From: Franconibacter helveticus LMG 23732 | GTDB lineage: Bacteria > Pseudomonadota > Gammaproteobacteria > Enterobacterales > Enterobacteriaceae | DNA: 64,000 bases | NCBI RefSeq assembly: GCF_000463115.2 | Contig: NZ_AWFX01000045.1 | Span: 62,001 to 126,000, forward strand | Direction: 5' to 3' | Shown here: positions 37,561 through 46,451 of the stretch, piece after piece | Layout: each line of letters begins with the position of its first letter | How positions within the stretch are numbered: the stretch's first letter is position 1 | Notes under the pieces: generated by a model | Databases searched by the model: none | What the model was told of the DNA's origin: nothing | The model's input: the letters and a program-made list of their open reading frames with translations, nothing else | Translations under genes and position numbers: made by a program

Positions 37561-37596
37561 CGTGAAGCGCATCACAGCGCTGGAAACGGTTACATG
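37561..37596 (-). promoter_or_regulatory. galS control region: CRP site and operator
   Basis: On the minus strand TGTGA-tgcgct-TCACG (37561-37576) is a one-mismatch CRP site. catgtaaccgtttcca (37581-37596) is a gal operator. Self-repression by GalS with CRP activation, as in E. coli, is expected. Confidence 0.8.
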
Positions 37597-37625
37597 CGAA
37601 ATGTTAACGATTGTGATCCAGATCG

Positions 37626-38783
37626 TTATCTGGTTGTTTGCGAGAGGGAGACGCCAGAGGCCCGGGCGGTAAGCTGGCGCCACAGCCATTCAACCGGCCC
37701 CTGCCGGAAACGACGCAGCCAGAGCACGGAGAAAAGCAGGTTAACGCTCCAGACCGCAGGCACGAAAGCCAGCAGCTGCAACCGGTCGAACTTCATAAAC
37801 AGGCCGAAGCGATGAAACAGCGTGATGCAAATCAGCGATTGCAGCAGGTAGTTGGTCAGCGCCATGCGTCCAACGCACGCCAGCGCGCCGGTGAACTTTA
37901 GCTTTGCGAGCGAAGGCCAGAAGCTGTAAATCAGCGCCGCGTAGCCAAGGGTCTGTAACGGCGCGCTGATTTCACGCGGCGCCTGCAAATAAAACGCGGT
38001 CCAGCGGTAATCCCAGCCAAGCCGCCACTGCGCGATGACCGCAGGCAGATTAATCAGCAGACCTGCGGCAATAAGGATCAGGCCGGTGCGGCGATAGTGT
38101 TGCAGGCTGAACTCGCCGCGCAACCAGCCGCTGCGCATCAGCGCCGCGCCGATAAGCATCATGCCCGCCAGTTGCCAGCCATACTGCGCGCCCAGCGCGA
38201 GCAAACTTGAAGAGAGCAAATCAAGCCGGTTGTCGATAGCTTCCAGGCCGCCCTTCAGCTTCCAGTACTGCTCGTATTGCAGGTTTGCCGCGTCCGGCAG
38301 CCACGAGCGATTTATCTGATCGCCTGTGATGGCGCCAAGCAGGAGCAAGATCCCCACGCCCATGAGGTAGAGCATCACGCCGGTATTAAACAGCGATTTC
38401 GCCCCCGGCGCGTCGCGCACCATTCGCCAGCTGACAAGCCCCACCAGCCCGTAAGCCAGCAGGATATCGCCATCCCAGAGGAAAACGGCATGCAGTAAGC
38501 CGAAGATCGCAAGCAGGCTTAAACGCGCCTGGATCCAGCGTTTTCCGCGCACCAGCAGCATTTGCAGGCCCGCGCCGAACAGCAGAGCAAACAGGGTGAG
38601 GAATTTAACCTGCGCGAAGAGATCCATCAGCGCCCAGGTCCAGGCGTCGCGGCTTGTCGCCTCGCCATACCAGGCGGGATTGAGGTAGGCCGCCTTCGGC
38701 AAGCCGAAGGCGTTAATGTTTAACAGCAGGATGCCAAGAATGGCGACGCCGCGAACCACGTCCAGCGTGACGTTTCTTGCCAT
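37626..38783 (-). CDS. yeiB: DUF418 membrane protein YeiB
   Basis: The 385-residue inner membrane protein equals E. coli YeiB, with about ten hydrophobic segments. The N-terminal DUF1624-like motif is VVRGVAILGILLLNI. The C-terminal DUF418 domain contains GRMALTNYLLQSLICITLF and FGLFMKF. The function is unknown; acyltransferase-like folds have been suggested for the family. It starts 18 bases after folE, so the two form an operon as in E. coli. Confidence 0.93.
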   Translation of the reverse strand: MARNVTLDVVRGVAILGILLLNINAFGLPKAAYLNPAWYGEATSRDAWTWALMDLFAQVKFLTLFALLFGAGLQMLLVRGKRWIQARLSLLAIFGLLHAVFLWDGDILLAYGLVGLVSWRMVRDAPGAKSLFNTGVMLYLMGVGILLLLGAITGDQINRSWLPDAANLQYEQYWKLKGGLEAIDNRLDLLSSSLLALGAQYGWQLAGMMLIGAALMRSGWLRGEFSLQHYRRTGLILIAAGLLINLPAVIAQWRLGWDYRWTAFYLQAPREISAPLQTLGYAALIYSFWPSLAKLKFTGALACVGRMALTNYLLQSLICITLFHRFGLFMKFDRLQLLAFVPAVWSVNLLFSVLWLRRFRQGPVEWLWRQLTARASGVSLSQTTR

Positions 38784-38801
38784 GGCAGCCTGCCCTGTCG
38801 C

Positions 38802-39470
38802 TTAGCTGGAGTGGCGCACGGCGCGCAGAAACTCCTGGCGCGTGTTCTGACTGGACTTGAACAGCCCGCCAAGCGAAGTCGTGGTGGTAGCGCTGGTCGC
38901 ATCGCGAATGCCGCGCGCTTTCACACAGTAATGCACCGCATCAATTGAAACCGCCACGTTGTTGGTGCCAAGCAGCGTTTGCAACGCGACCAGCACCTGC
39001 TGCGTTAAGCGCTCCTGCACCTGCGGGCGCTGAGCGAAGAACTGTACGATACGGTTGAGTTTTGACAGGCCAATCACCGAATCTTTCGGGATATAAGCCA
39101 CGGTGGCTTTGCCATCGATAGTCACAAAATGGTGTTCGCAGGTGCTGGTCAGCGTGATATCGCGCACCGTGACCATCTCATCCACGTTCATTTTGTTTTC
39201 AATGACGGTGATTTTCGGGAAATTCGCGTAGTCCAGGCCGGAGAAAATCTCGTCGACATACATCTTGGCGATGCGGTGCGGCGTTTCCATCAGGCTGTCA
39301 TCGCTCAGATCGAGATTAAGCAGTTGCATAATCTCGGTCATATGACCGGCGATAAGGCGCTTGCGGGTTTCGTTATCCAGCTCGTGCAATGGCGGGCGCA
39401 GCGGCGTCTCCAGCCCACGCGCAACCAGCGCCTCGTGTACCAGGGCAGCTTCTTTTGAGAGTAATGACAT
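38802..39470 (-). CDS. folE: GTP cyclohydrolase I
   Basis: Converts GTP to 7,8-dihydroneopterin triphosphate, the first step of folate synthesis. The 222 residues match E. coli FolE. Zinc ligands are Cys111, His114 (STCEHHF) and a late Cys in HYCVKARG (about 182). [11 protein letters not shown] and [17 protein letters not shown] are strict family blocks. The long upstream open frame is ignored because the ATG at 39470 matches the family start. Confidence 0.97.
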   Translation of the reverse strand: MSLLSKEAALVHEALVARGLETPLRPPLHELDNETRKRLIAGHMTEIMQLLNLDLSDDSLMETPHRIAKMYVDEIFSGLDYANFPKITVIENKMNVDEMVTVRDITLTSTCEHHFVTIDGKATVAYIPKDSVIGLSKLNRIVQFFAQRPQVQERLTQQVLVALQTLLGTNNVAVSIDAVHYCVKARGIRDATSATTTTSLGGLFKSSQNTRQEFLRAVRHSS

Positions 39471-39573
39471 CTTTATTTTTCTCCAGCAGGTGTGACCAGC
39501 CTTTGCCGCAGGGGCAAAGTGAGCGTTCATTGTGCGTGAGCGGACGCACATAATCCAGTAGCGGGACCGATAA

Positions 39574-40722
39574 TTATTGGGATTGACGATTCCTTTGATC
39601 GTCGCGCCGCCAGACCAGCGCGCCGCCGATGACCAGCGCAGCGCCGGCAATCCATAGCGCAGGCTCCAGCCTGCCGGTGAGAAAAGTGGAAACGGCTGAG
39701 GTCATCGGCCCCACAAGCTGACCCACCGCATAGCCGGTGGTAAGCAGCCCTGCGAGATACCGCGTATGCTCCGGCGCCAGTTCCCGCCCGTAGTGTAACG
39801 AAAGCTGCACGGCGCAAAGAAAGCCGCCGCCCACCAGCAGCGCGCCGATAACCAGCCCGTTAATGCCCGGCAGCCATGCGGCGGCCACCACGCCCGCCGC
39901 CTGTAGCCACAGCACCACCGCCAGCCGCTGATTGCTTTGCAACACGCCGCGAAGCAGGATGCTGAGCGCGATGCCGATGACCGAAGCGCCGCCGAACACA
40001 GGCCAGACAAACTGCGCGAACAGGCTGCCGGGAAAACGCGCCGCCGCCATTTGCGAAAGAAAAGTAGCAGGCAGTATGTAACCAAACCCGGCAAGGCTGT
40101 AGCTCCAGACCAGCTTTTTCAGGCCGGAGGTTAAGCGCAGCGGCGCAGGCTGGCTGCCGGGGCGGTGAAGTTGCCCCCGGCGCGGCAGGTTGCGGGCGAC
40201 AAGCGCGATAAACAGCAACGCCAGCACGCCGTAAATAAGCCAGCCCTGCTGCGCGCTAAGCCCGGCGCCGTGTATCCAGACGGCCAGCAGACCGCTGATG
40301 GCGATGCCTGCGCCTGGTCCTGCGAACACGGCCGCGCTAAGCCCGGGCCTGCCGAAATGCGCGAGCTGCTCGTTGGTCCAGGCGGCCATTAACACCAGCC
40401 CCCAGCCGCTCATACAGCCAATCGCAAAGCGTAGTAGCGCGTGCGGCCAGGGCCCGGCGACAAAGGCGGAAAGCAGCGTCAGCAAGACCGCGCCGCCGAT
40501 GCCCGCCCACAGGCGAAGCTCCACCCGCGTTTTTGCCCGCATCGCATCCCATGCGCCTGCCAGATACCCCAGATAGTTGGCGGCCGCCACCAGACCCGCG
40601 CTGGTGAGCGTTAACTGCCCCTCCCCCACCATCAAAGGCACCTGCGGCGTAAAGGCGAAACGTCCAATCCCCATGACGACAACCAGTGCAAGAAATCCGG
40701 TGAGTGCAATCCGCAGCGCCAC
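39574..40722 (-). CDS. YbfB/YjiJ-family MFS transporter
   Basis: A 12-segment major facilitator of about 382 residues. The start [25 protein letters not shown] and [12 protein letters not shown] are typical of the YbfB/YjiJ group, whose substrates are mostly unknown. The start is uncertain: GTG at 40722 places the first membrane segment at the N-terminus as in relatives; an ATG at 40767 and a TTG at 40806 are further upstream in the same frame. It lies between folE and yeiG, where E. coli has no gene, and is divergent from yeiG. Confidence 0.83.
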   Translation of the reverse strand: MALRIALTGFLALVVVMGIGRFAFTPQVPLMVGEGQLTLTSAGLVAAANYLGYLAGAWDAMRAKTRVELRLWAGIGGAVLLTLLSAFVAGPWPHALLRFAIGCMSGWGLVLMAAWTNEQLAHFGRPGLSAAVFAGPGAGIAISGLLAVWIHGAGLSAQQGWLIYGVLALLFIALVARNLPRRGQLHRPGSQPAPLRLTSGLKKLVWSYSLAGFGYILPATFLSQMAAARFPGSLFAQFVWPVFGGASVIGIALSILLRGVLQSNQRLAVVLWLQAAGVVAAAWLPGINGLVIGALLVGGGFLCAVQLSLHYGRELAPEHTRYLAGLLTTGYAVGQLVGPMTSAVSTFLTGRLEPALWIAGAALVIGGALVWRRDDQRNRQSQ

Positions 40723-40784
40723 AGCGCCCCCATTTGTTAAAATAAAGTTACCGCTATGATGCAGCATGGCTTCTGGAAGGTGAA

Positions 40785-40799
40785 GTGAAACTTGTTCAC
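40785..40799. promoter_or_regulatory. Inverted repeat between the MFS gene and yeiG
   Basis: gtgaa-acttg-ttcac is a perfect 5-5-5 dyad in the 129-base divergent spacer. It is a possible operator for either gene; no matching regulator is adjacent. Confidence 0.35.
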
Positions 40800-40851
40800 C
40801 CGCCAATGAGCGTTTGCGCTATGCTGTTCAGCTACTTATAAGGAGCCGCCT

Positions 40852-41682
40852 ATGGAACTGCTCGACGAGCATCGCTGTTTTTCCGGCCAGCAGCAGCGCT
40901 GGCGACATCATTCTGAGACGCTCAATTGCGCCATGATCTTCAGCATTTTTCTGCCGCCTGAAGCCGACTCCCCGCCGCCGGTGCTTTACTGGCTCTCCGG
41001 CCTGACCTGCACCGATGAAAATTTCACCACCAAAGCGGGCGCGCAACGCGTGGCGGCTGAACTTGGCATTGCGTTAGTGATGCCGGATACCAGCCCGCGC
41101 GGCGACGACGTGGCGGACGCCGAGGGGTACGACCTCGGCAAAGGCGCTGGCTTTTATCTTAACGCCAGCGAAGCGCCGTGGGCATCGCACTATCGCATGT
41201 ATGATTACCTGCGCGATGAGCTGCCGGGGGTTATCGCTGAAAACTTCAGGGTCGCTGACCGCTGTTCCATTAGCGGCCATTCCATGGGCGGCCACGGGGC
41301 GCTGATTATGGCGCTGAAAAATCCGGGGCGCTTTCGTTCCGTTTCCGCTTTCGCCCCTATCGTCAACCCGGCGGCCGTGCCGTGGGGGAAAAAAGCGTTC
41401 ACCGCGTATCTGGGCGAAGATGAAAATCTGTGGCGGGAGTGGGACAGCTGCGCGCTGATGGAAAACGCCGCGCCTGAACAGGCTATCCCTACGCTTATCG
41501 ACCAGGGCGACAGCGATCCGTTCTTTGGCGAGCAGCTCCAGCCGGAGCGGCTTGATGAAGCGGCGCGCGAAGCGGGCTGGCCGTTAACCCTGCGCATGCA
41601 GCCGGGCTACGACCATAGCTACTGGTTCATCGCGACCTTTATTGAAGAGCATTTGCGCTTTCACGCGCAGCATTTGCGTTAA
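40852..41682 (+). CDS. yeiG: S-formylglutathione hydrolase YeiG
   Basis: A serine hydrolase of the esterase D family that splits S-formylglutathione to formate and glutathione in formaldehyde detoxification. The 276 residues (278 in E. coli) contain the nucleophile elbow [10 protein letters not shown] (Ser144). Asp follows in DQGDSDPFF and His in [22 protein letters not shown] and MPDTSPRG are family blocks. The ribosome site is AAGGAG. Confidence 0.95.
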   Translation: MELLDEHRCFSGQQQRWRHHSETLNCAMIFSIFLPPEADSPPPVLYWLSGLTCTDENFTTKAGAQRVAAELGIALVMPDTSPRGDDVADAEGYDLGKGAGFYLNASEAPWASHYRMYDYLRDELPGVIAENFRVADRCSISGHSMGGHGALIMALKNPGRFRSVSAFAPIVNPAAVPWGKKAFTAYLGEDENLWREWDSCALMENAAPEQAIPTLIDQGDSDPFFGEQLQPERLDEAAREAGWPLTLRMQPGYDHSYWFIATFIEEHLRFHAQHLR

Positions 41683-41752
41683 GCGCGCAGCCGCGGTCAC
41701 GGCGGACGGCGCATTGCTGAGCGCCTCTGCCAATACGGTGCGGCACCACAAT

Positions 41753-41779
41753 AAAAAAGGGCGCTTATCGCGCCCTTTT
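41753..41779. terminator. Terminator between yeiG and lysP
   Basis: gggcgc / gcgccc with ttatc loop, an A run on the left and tttt on the right, serves lysP on the minus strand (six T after the stem) and yeiG on the plus strand. Confidence 0.9.
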
Positions 41780-41781
41780 CA

Positions 41782-43251
41782 TTACTTCTTCAGATGTTCC
41801 GGAAAGGTCATTTCGCTGTAGCGTACGAAATGGGTTCCCCGGGTCCACTTGTAGCCGAACCAGATAATCAGGAACAGCGGAATGCCGATATAGGTTGCCG
41901 CGACCGCCGTCCAGTCAATGGTATCTTCCAGGAAAGCCTGATAGTTCTGGCCCAGCGTGATGATAAGACAGAGCACGAAGGCGAAAATCGGCCCCAGCGG
42001 GAAGAAACCGGAGCGGTACGGCAGATCGTTAATGTCATTGCCCTGCATCACATAGCCGCGACGGAAGCGGTAGTGGCTGATGGCAATGCCAAGCCAGGCG
42101 ATGAAGCCCGTCATCCCGGACGTATTAAGCAGCCACAGGTAAACGGTCTGGTTGCCAAACATAGAGGTGAGGAAGCAAAGCCCGGCAACCACCGTGGTGG
42201 CATACAGCGCGTTGCGCGGCACGCCGCCTTTTGAAAGCTTTGAGAAAATGCGCGGCGCTTTGCCGTCGCAGGCCAATGTATAAAGCATGCGGGTGGAGGC
42301 ATACATGCCGGAGTTACCCGCAGAAAGTACTGCCGTGAGGATAACCGCGTTCATGATAGCCGCTGCGCCCAACAGGCCGGCATGTTCAAACACCAGGGTG
42401 AACGGGCTGACGCTGATGTCTTTAACATCATTGCGCAGCAGGCTCGGGTCGGTATACGGAATAATCAGGCTGATGATAAGAATGGCGAAGACATAGAACA
42501 GCAGGATACGCCAGAAAACCTGACGCACCGCGCGCGGAATGTTTTTCGCCGGATCTTCAGATTCACCCGCCGCGATGCCGATAAGCTCGGTGCCCTGGAA
42601 AGAGAAGCCGACAATCATCGCCACGCCAATCATCGCGGCAAAACCGCCAGCAAACGGCGCTTCGCCCACTTGCCAGTTGCTCCAGCCCGCCGGTTCGGCG
42701 CCTTTGAAGATGCCGACGATCATCGCAATGCCGACCAGGATAAAGATAATGACGGTCGCCACTTTGATGAGCGAGAACCAGTACTCCGCCTCGCCAAAGC
42801 CTTTTACCGAAATGTAGTTAAGCAGGAACATAATGCCGAGGAAGACAGCGCTCCAGATCCAGCCTGGCGTATCAGGGAACCAGTAGCTCATCACAAGCTG
42901 CGAGGCCACGAGATCGACGGCGATCGTCACCGCCCAGTTGTACCAGTAGTTCCAGCCCAGCGCGAAACCGAAGCCTTCTTCCACGTAATTCTGGCCATAG
43001 GTCGCGAACGAGCCGGATACCGGCATATAGGCCGCCAGCTCGCCGAGGCTGGTCATCAGGAAATAGACCATCAGGCCGATGAGTATGTAGGAAAAGAGCG
43101 CGCCGCCGGGGCCCGCCTGAGAAATCGTCGCGCCGGATGCGACAAAAAGCCCTGTGCCGATGGAGCCGCCGATGGCGATCATCGTCAAATGACGCGCCTT
43201 CAGTTCACGGCGTAGCGCAGGCGCTTGTGTGGTTTTAGATTCGGAAACCAT
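41782..43251 (-). CDS. lysP: Lysine-specific permease LysP
   Basis: A proton-lysine symporter of the amino acid-polyamine-organocation family, which in E. coli also acts as a co-sensor with CadC. The 489 residues and sequence match E. coli LysP, with twelve membrane segments. Substrate-site motifs are MIAIGGSIGTGLFVASG (TM1), GFSFQGTELIGIAAGES (TM6) and SGNSGMYASTRMLY (TM8). The start is not backed by a strong ribosome site; an ATG eight codons upstream is possible, but the family begins at MVSE. It is the gene downstream of yeiE, whose product is reported to activate lysP in E. coli. Confidence 0.95.
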   Translation of the reverse strand: MVSESKTTQAPALRRELKARHLTMIAIGGSIGTGLFVASGATISQAGPGGALFSYILIGLMVYFLMTSLGELAAYMPVSGSFATYGQNYVEEGFGFALGWNYWYNWAVTIAVDLVASQLVMSYWFPDTPGWIWSAVFLGIMFLLNYISVKGFGEAEYWFSLIKVATVIIFILVGIAMIVGIFKGAEPAGWSNWQVGEAPFAGGFAAMIGVAMIVGFSFQGTELIGIAAGESEDPAKNIPRAVRQVFWRILLFYVFAILIISLIIPYTDPSLLRNDVKDISVSPFTLVFEHAGLLGAAAIMNAVILTAVLSAGNSGMYASTRMLYTLACDGKAPRIFSKLSKGGVPRNALYATTVVAGLCFLTSMFGNQTVYLWLLNTSGMTGFIAWLGIAISHYRFRRGYVMQGNDINDLPYRSGFFPLGPIFAFVLCLIITLGQNYQAFLEDTIDWTAVAATYIGIPLFLIIWFGYKWTRGTHFVRYSEMTFPEHLKK

Positions 43252-43434
43252 ATAAAAATAATGCCCATCCATCAAAAGAGGCGCGATTGTAGCAGACTCA
43301 AACCGAAGCGCCTGGTGGAAATACGCTGTTATAAGAGACGTTCATGATAGCCGCTGGATCATAAGTAAAGCAGCGGCGCGAAGGAAATGTGCAAATTTTT
43401 TCTTATGACCGACGGCGCCAGTAAGCCGCCGGGT

Positions 43435-44301
43435 TCAGGGCTCGCAATAGCGCAAAAAGCGCTGCAACGCGTTGGAAAGGTGCTTCTGACGATGATGAAT
43501 GCGGTAAAGCGTGCGCGTCAGGCGCGGCAACGGCGCGTTTATCTCCACCAGCGAGCCGGTTTCCAGCTGCTCGGCAATGACCCGGCGCGACAGACAGCTT
43601 ATGCCAAGCCCGTGGCGAACCGCGTGCTTAATGGCTTCGGAGTTGCCAAGCTCCATCGCCAGCACGAACTGCGGCAGGTGCGATAACAACAGATAGTCGA
43701 CGATTTCGCGCGTGCCGGAGCCTTTCTCGCGCAGGATCCAGGGCGCGGCGGCGAGGCGCTCCAGCGTGACCTCTTCATTTAATAGCGGGCTGGCGGGCGA
43801 GGCGAAGATCACCAGTTCATCTTCAAGCCAGGGTTCAGTCACAATCTCCGCCATATGGCACGGCCCTTCAATAAGCCCGATGTCGACGCGAAAATCGGCG
43901 ACGGCGTTGATCACATCCTGACTGTTGCCAACGCTCATCTCCAGCGGCAGCGAGGGAAAGTCGCGGCGATAGCGGGCAATCACTTCCGGCAAAATGTAGT
44001 TGCCAATCGTGCTGCTGGCGTAAACGCGAATAGCGCCATTTTCTTCGCGAAAGAGCTGCTCTATTTCGCCCGCCTGCTCAAGCAGCGCGACCGCGCGCGG
44101 ATAAAGCAGCCTGCCATGTTCATTGACCACCAGTCGTTTGCCCACGCGGTCAAAAAGCTGTACGCCGAGCTGGCCTTCTAAATCGGTTAACGCCGCGCTG
44201 ACGGCCGATTGCGACAGCGCCAGCATTTGCGACGCCTGCGTGGTGGAACCGCTTTTCAACACTTCGGCAAACACCTCGAGCTGACGCAGAGTGATATGCA
44301 T
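43435..44301 (-). CDS. yeiE: LysR-family regulator YeiE
   Basis: The 288-residue LysR-type protein (293 in E. coli) has the winged helix-turn-helix [52 protein letters not shown]. The CysB-like effector domain contains [15 protein letters not shown] and [12 protein letters not shown]-like sequence ([17 protein letters not shown]). YeiE has been reported to activate lysP in E. coli, to respond to sulfite in Salmonella, and to act as a virulence regulator in Cronobacter. The ATG at 44301 gives the family start. It is divergent from yeiH. Confidence 0.94.
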   Translation of the reverse strand: MHITLRQLEVFAEVLKSGSTTQASQMLALSQSAVSAALTDLEGQLGVQLFDRVGKRLVVNEHGRLLYPRAVALLEQAGEIEQLFREENGAIRVYASSTIGNYILPEVIARYRRDFPSLPLEMSVGNSQDVINAVADFRVDIGLIEGPCHMAEIVTEPWLEDELVIFASPASPLLNEEVTLERLAAAPWILREKGSGTREIVDYLLLSHLPQFVLAMELGNSEAIKHAVRHGLGISCLSRRVIAEQLETGSLVEINAPLPRLTRTLYRIHHRQKHLSNALQRFLRYCEP

Positions 44302-44339
44302 GGTTGGCCTCAACAGTAAGCTTTCTTACCACTTATGAT

Positions 44340-44361
44340 GATTAATTATAAATATATAATC
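44340..44361. promoter_or_regulatory. AT-rich dyad between yeiE and yeiH
   Basis: gatta ... taatc with partly symmetric AT-rich interior stands in the middle of the 115-base divergent spacer, inside a 35-base AT island in otherwise GC-rich DNA. It is a good candidate for the YeiE binding site acting on both genes. Confidence 0.5.
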
Positions 44362-44416
44362 AATTTTATTTTTAAGCCGCCGGGCCTTACGCTTCTGCTG
44401 ACAAAAGGAGAAGGCT

Positions 44417-45466
44417 ATGACAACACAGATACTTCATAAACGGCGGCACACACTAGTGCATTATCTCCCGGGTCTGGCGCTTACTGCGTTGATAACCGGC
44501 CTGGCGCTGTGGGCAGGCGCTATTCCGGCGGTTTCGGCCACGGGCTTCAGCGCCCTGACGCTCGCTATTCTGGGCGGCATGGTCATCGGCAATACGGTTT
44601 ACCCTCGCCTCTGGCAGCCGTGCGACGCTGGCGTGCTGTTCGCCAAACAGCATTTACTACGACTGGGCATTATTCTTTATGGCTTTCGCCTGACTTTTGC
44701 GCAAATCGCTGATGTCGGCGCGAGCGGGTTGCTCATTGATATTCTCACGCTCAGCAGCACTTTTTTCCTCGCCTGCTGGCTTGGAAAAAACGTTTTCCGG
44801 CTTGACCGTGAAACCAGCTGGCTGATTGGCGCGGGCAGCAGCGTCTGCGGCGCGGCGGCCATTCTCGCCACTGAGCCAGTCATTAAAGCGCAGGCCAGTA
44901 AAGTAACCGTAGCGGTGGCGACGGTAGTGATTTTCGGCACCCTGGCCATCTTTCTCTACCCCATAATGTGGCCCTGGCTTAACGCCTTTTTCTCGCCTGA
45001 AACTTACGGCGTTTATATGGGTTCAACCATGCATGAGGTGGCGCAGGTGGTGGCCGCAGGCCATGCCGTAAGCCCCGAGGCGGAAAATGCGGCGGTTATC
45101 GCGAAAATGCTGCGCGTCATGATGCTCGCCCCCTTCCTGCTTTTCCTGGCGGCGCGGGTAAAACAGCTGGCCCCTGCGGGCGACGGCAAGCGCAGCGCCA
45201 TCACGATCCCGTGGTTCGCTATCCTGTTTATTCTGGTGGCGGTGTTTAACTCTTTCCATCTGCTGCCGCAAAAAGCGGTGGATGCGCTGGTGCTGCTCGA
45301 CACCGTGCTGCTGGCGATGGCGATGGCCGCGCTCGGCATCACGACGCACCTCAGCGCGCTGAAAAAAGCGGGCGTGCGGCCGCTGCTGATGGCGCTTACG
45401 CTCTTTTTCTGGCTGATCGCGGGCGGCGGCGCGATTAATGTTGTGGTGCATCGATTGATGGCATAA
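44417..45466 (+). CDS. yeiH: UPF0324 membrane protein YeiH
   Basis: The 349-residue inner membrane protein matches E. coli YeiH, with about ten membrane segments. Family blocks are LAILGGMVIGN, LLRLGIILYGFRLTF, IGAGSSVCGAAAILATEPVIKA and GSTMHEVAQVVAAG. The family is annotated as putative sulfate exporters by likeness; together with the sulfite response reported for YeiE this suggests sulfur oxyanion handling, which is inference. It is controlled from the shared yeiE spacer. Confidence 0.93.
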   Translation: MTTQILHKRRHTLVHYLPGLALTALITGLALWAGAIPAVSATGFSALTLAILGGMVIGNTVYPRLWQPCDAGVLFAKQHLLRLGIILYGFRLTFAQIADVGASGLLIDILTLSSTFFLACWLGKNVFRLDRETSWLIGAGSSVCGAAAILATEPVIKAQASKVTVAVATVVIFGTLAIFLYPIMWPWLNAFFSPETYGVYMGSTMHEVAQVVAAGHAVSPEAENAAVIAKMLRVMMLAPFLLFLAARVKQLAPAGDGKRSAITIPWFAILFILVAVFNSFHLLPQKAVDALVLLDTVLLAMAMAALGITTHLSALKKAGVRPLLMALTLFFWLIAGGGAINVVVHRLMA

Positions 45467-45540
45467 ACCGGCACGCGCTTTCCCGGCCTTTCCCGCTATG
45501 ATAAAACGTTCCCCCTTTGCGGGTATGACAGGAGAGAAAG

Positions 45541-46398
45541 ATGAAGTTTATTGGAGCGCATGTCAGCGCCTCCGGCGGGCTTGCCAACGCCGCCATCCGC
45601 GCCGCCGAGATTGGAGCAACAGCCTTCGCGCTGTTTACTAAAAACCAGCGTCAATGGCGTGCCGCCCCGCTCACTCCGGCCATTATTGAGGAATTTAAAG
45701 CCGCCTGTGAAAAACATGGCTATGGCCCGGGACAGATCCTGCCGCACGACAGCTTTTTGATTAACCTCGGCCATCCGGAAGCGGAAGCGCTGGAAAAATC
45801 GCGCAAGGCGTTTATTGATGAGCTGACGCGCTGCCAGCAGCTGGGGCTAACGCTGCTGAACTTCCATCCGGGCAGCCATTTACAGCAGATAAGCGAAGAG
45901 GCGTGCCTGTCGCGCATTGCGGAATCGGTCAATATCGCGCTTGACCAGACCGAAGGGGTGACCGCCGTGATTGAAAATACCGCGGGTCAGGGAAGCAACC
46001 TCGGTTTTCGTTTTGAACATCTGGCGGCGATTATCGACCAGGTGGAAGATAAATCTCGCGTCGGGGTCTGCATCGATACCTGCCACGCTTTTGCGGCGGG
46101 TTACGACCTGCGTAGCGAAGAAGCGTGCGAAAAAACGTTCGCCGAGTTTGAGCGTATCGTCGGCTTTAAGTATTTACGCGGCATGCATTTGAACGACGCG
46201 AAAAGCGCTTTTGCAAGCCGGGTAGACCGCCATCACAGCCTCGGCGAGGGCAATATCGGCCATACGCCGTTTCGCTGGCTGATGCGCGACAGCCGCTTCG
46301 ACGGCATACCGCTGGTACTGGAAACCATCAACCCGGATATCTGGGCAGAAGAGATTGCCTGGCTTAAGGCGCAGCAAATCGATACCGCTACCGCCTGA
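45541..46398 (+). CDS. nfo: Endonuclease IV
   Basis: An AP endonuclease of base excision repair, cutting 5' of abasic sites and removing 3' blocking groups, with three zinc ions. All 285 residues align with E. coli Nfo. Motifs are [14 protein letters not shown] (start), [37 protein letters not shown] and [26 protein letters not shown], carrying the zinc-binding His, Glu and Asp residues. In E. coli it is SoxRS-induced; I see no certain SoxS box. The ribosome site is CAGGAGA. Confidence 0.97.
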   Translation: MKFIGAHVSASGGLANAAIRAAEIGATAFALFTKNQRQWRAAPLTPAIIEEFKAACEKHGYGPGQILPHDSFLINLGHPEAEALEKSRKAFIDELTRCQQLGLTLLNFHPGSHLQQISEEACLSRIAESVNIALDQTEGVTAVIENTAGQGSNLGFRFEHLAAIIDQVEDKSRVGVCIDTCHAFAAGYDLRSEEACEKTFAEFERIVGFKYLRGMHLNDAKSAFASRVDRHHSLGEGNIGHTPFRWLMRDSRFDGIPLVLETINPDIWAEEIAWLKAQQIDTATA

Positions 46399-46408
46399 AA
46401 TGCGTGGC

Positions 46409-46440
46409 CAAAAAAAAGCTCCCCGAAGGGAGCTTTTTTA
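46409..46440. terminator. Bidirectional terminator between nfo and fruA
   Basis: aaaaaagctccc / gggagctttttt with cgaa loop, a strong stem with A and T flanks, ending nfo on one strand and the fru operon on the other. Confidence 0.95.
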
Positions 46441-46451
46441 TTGCGCGAACC

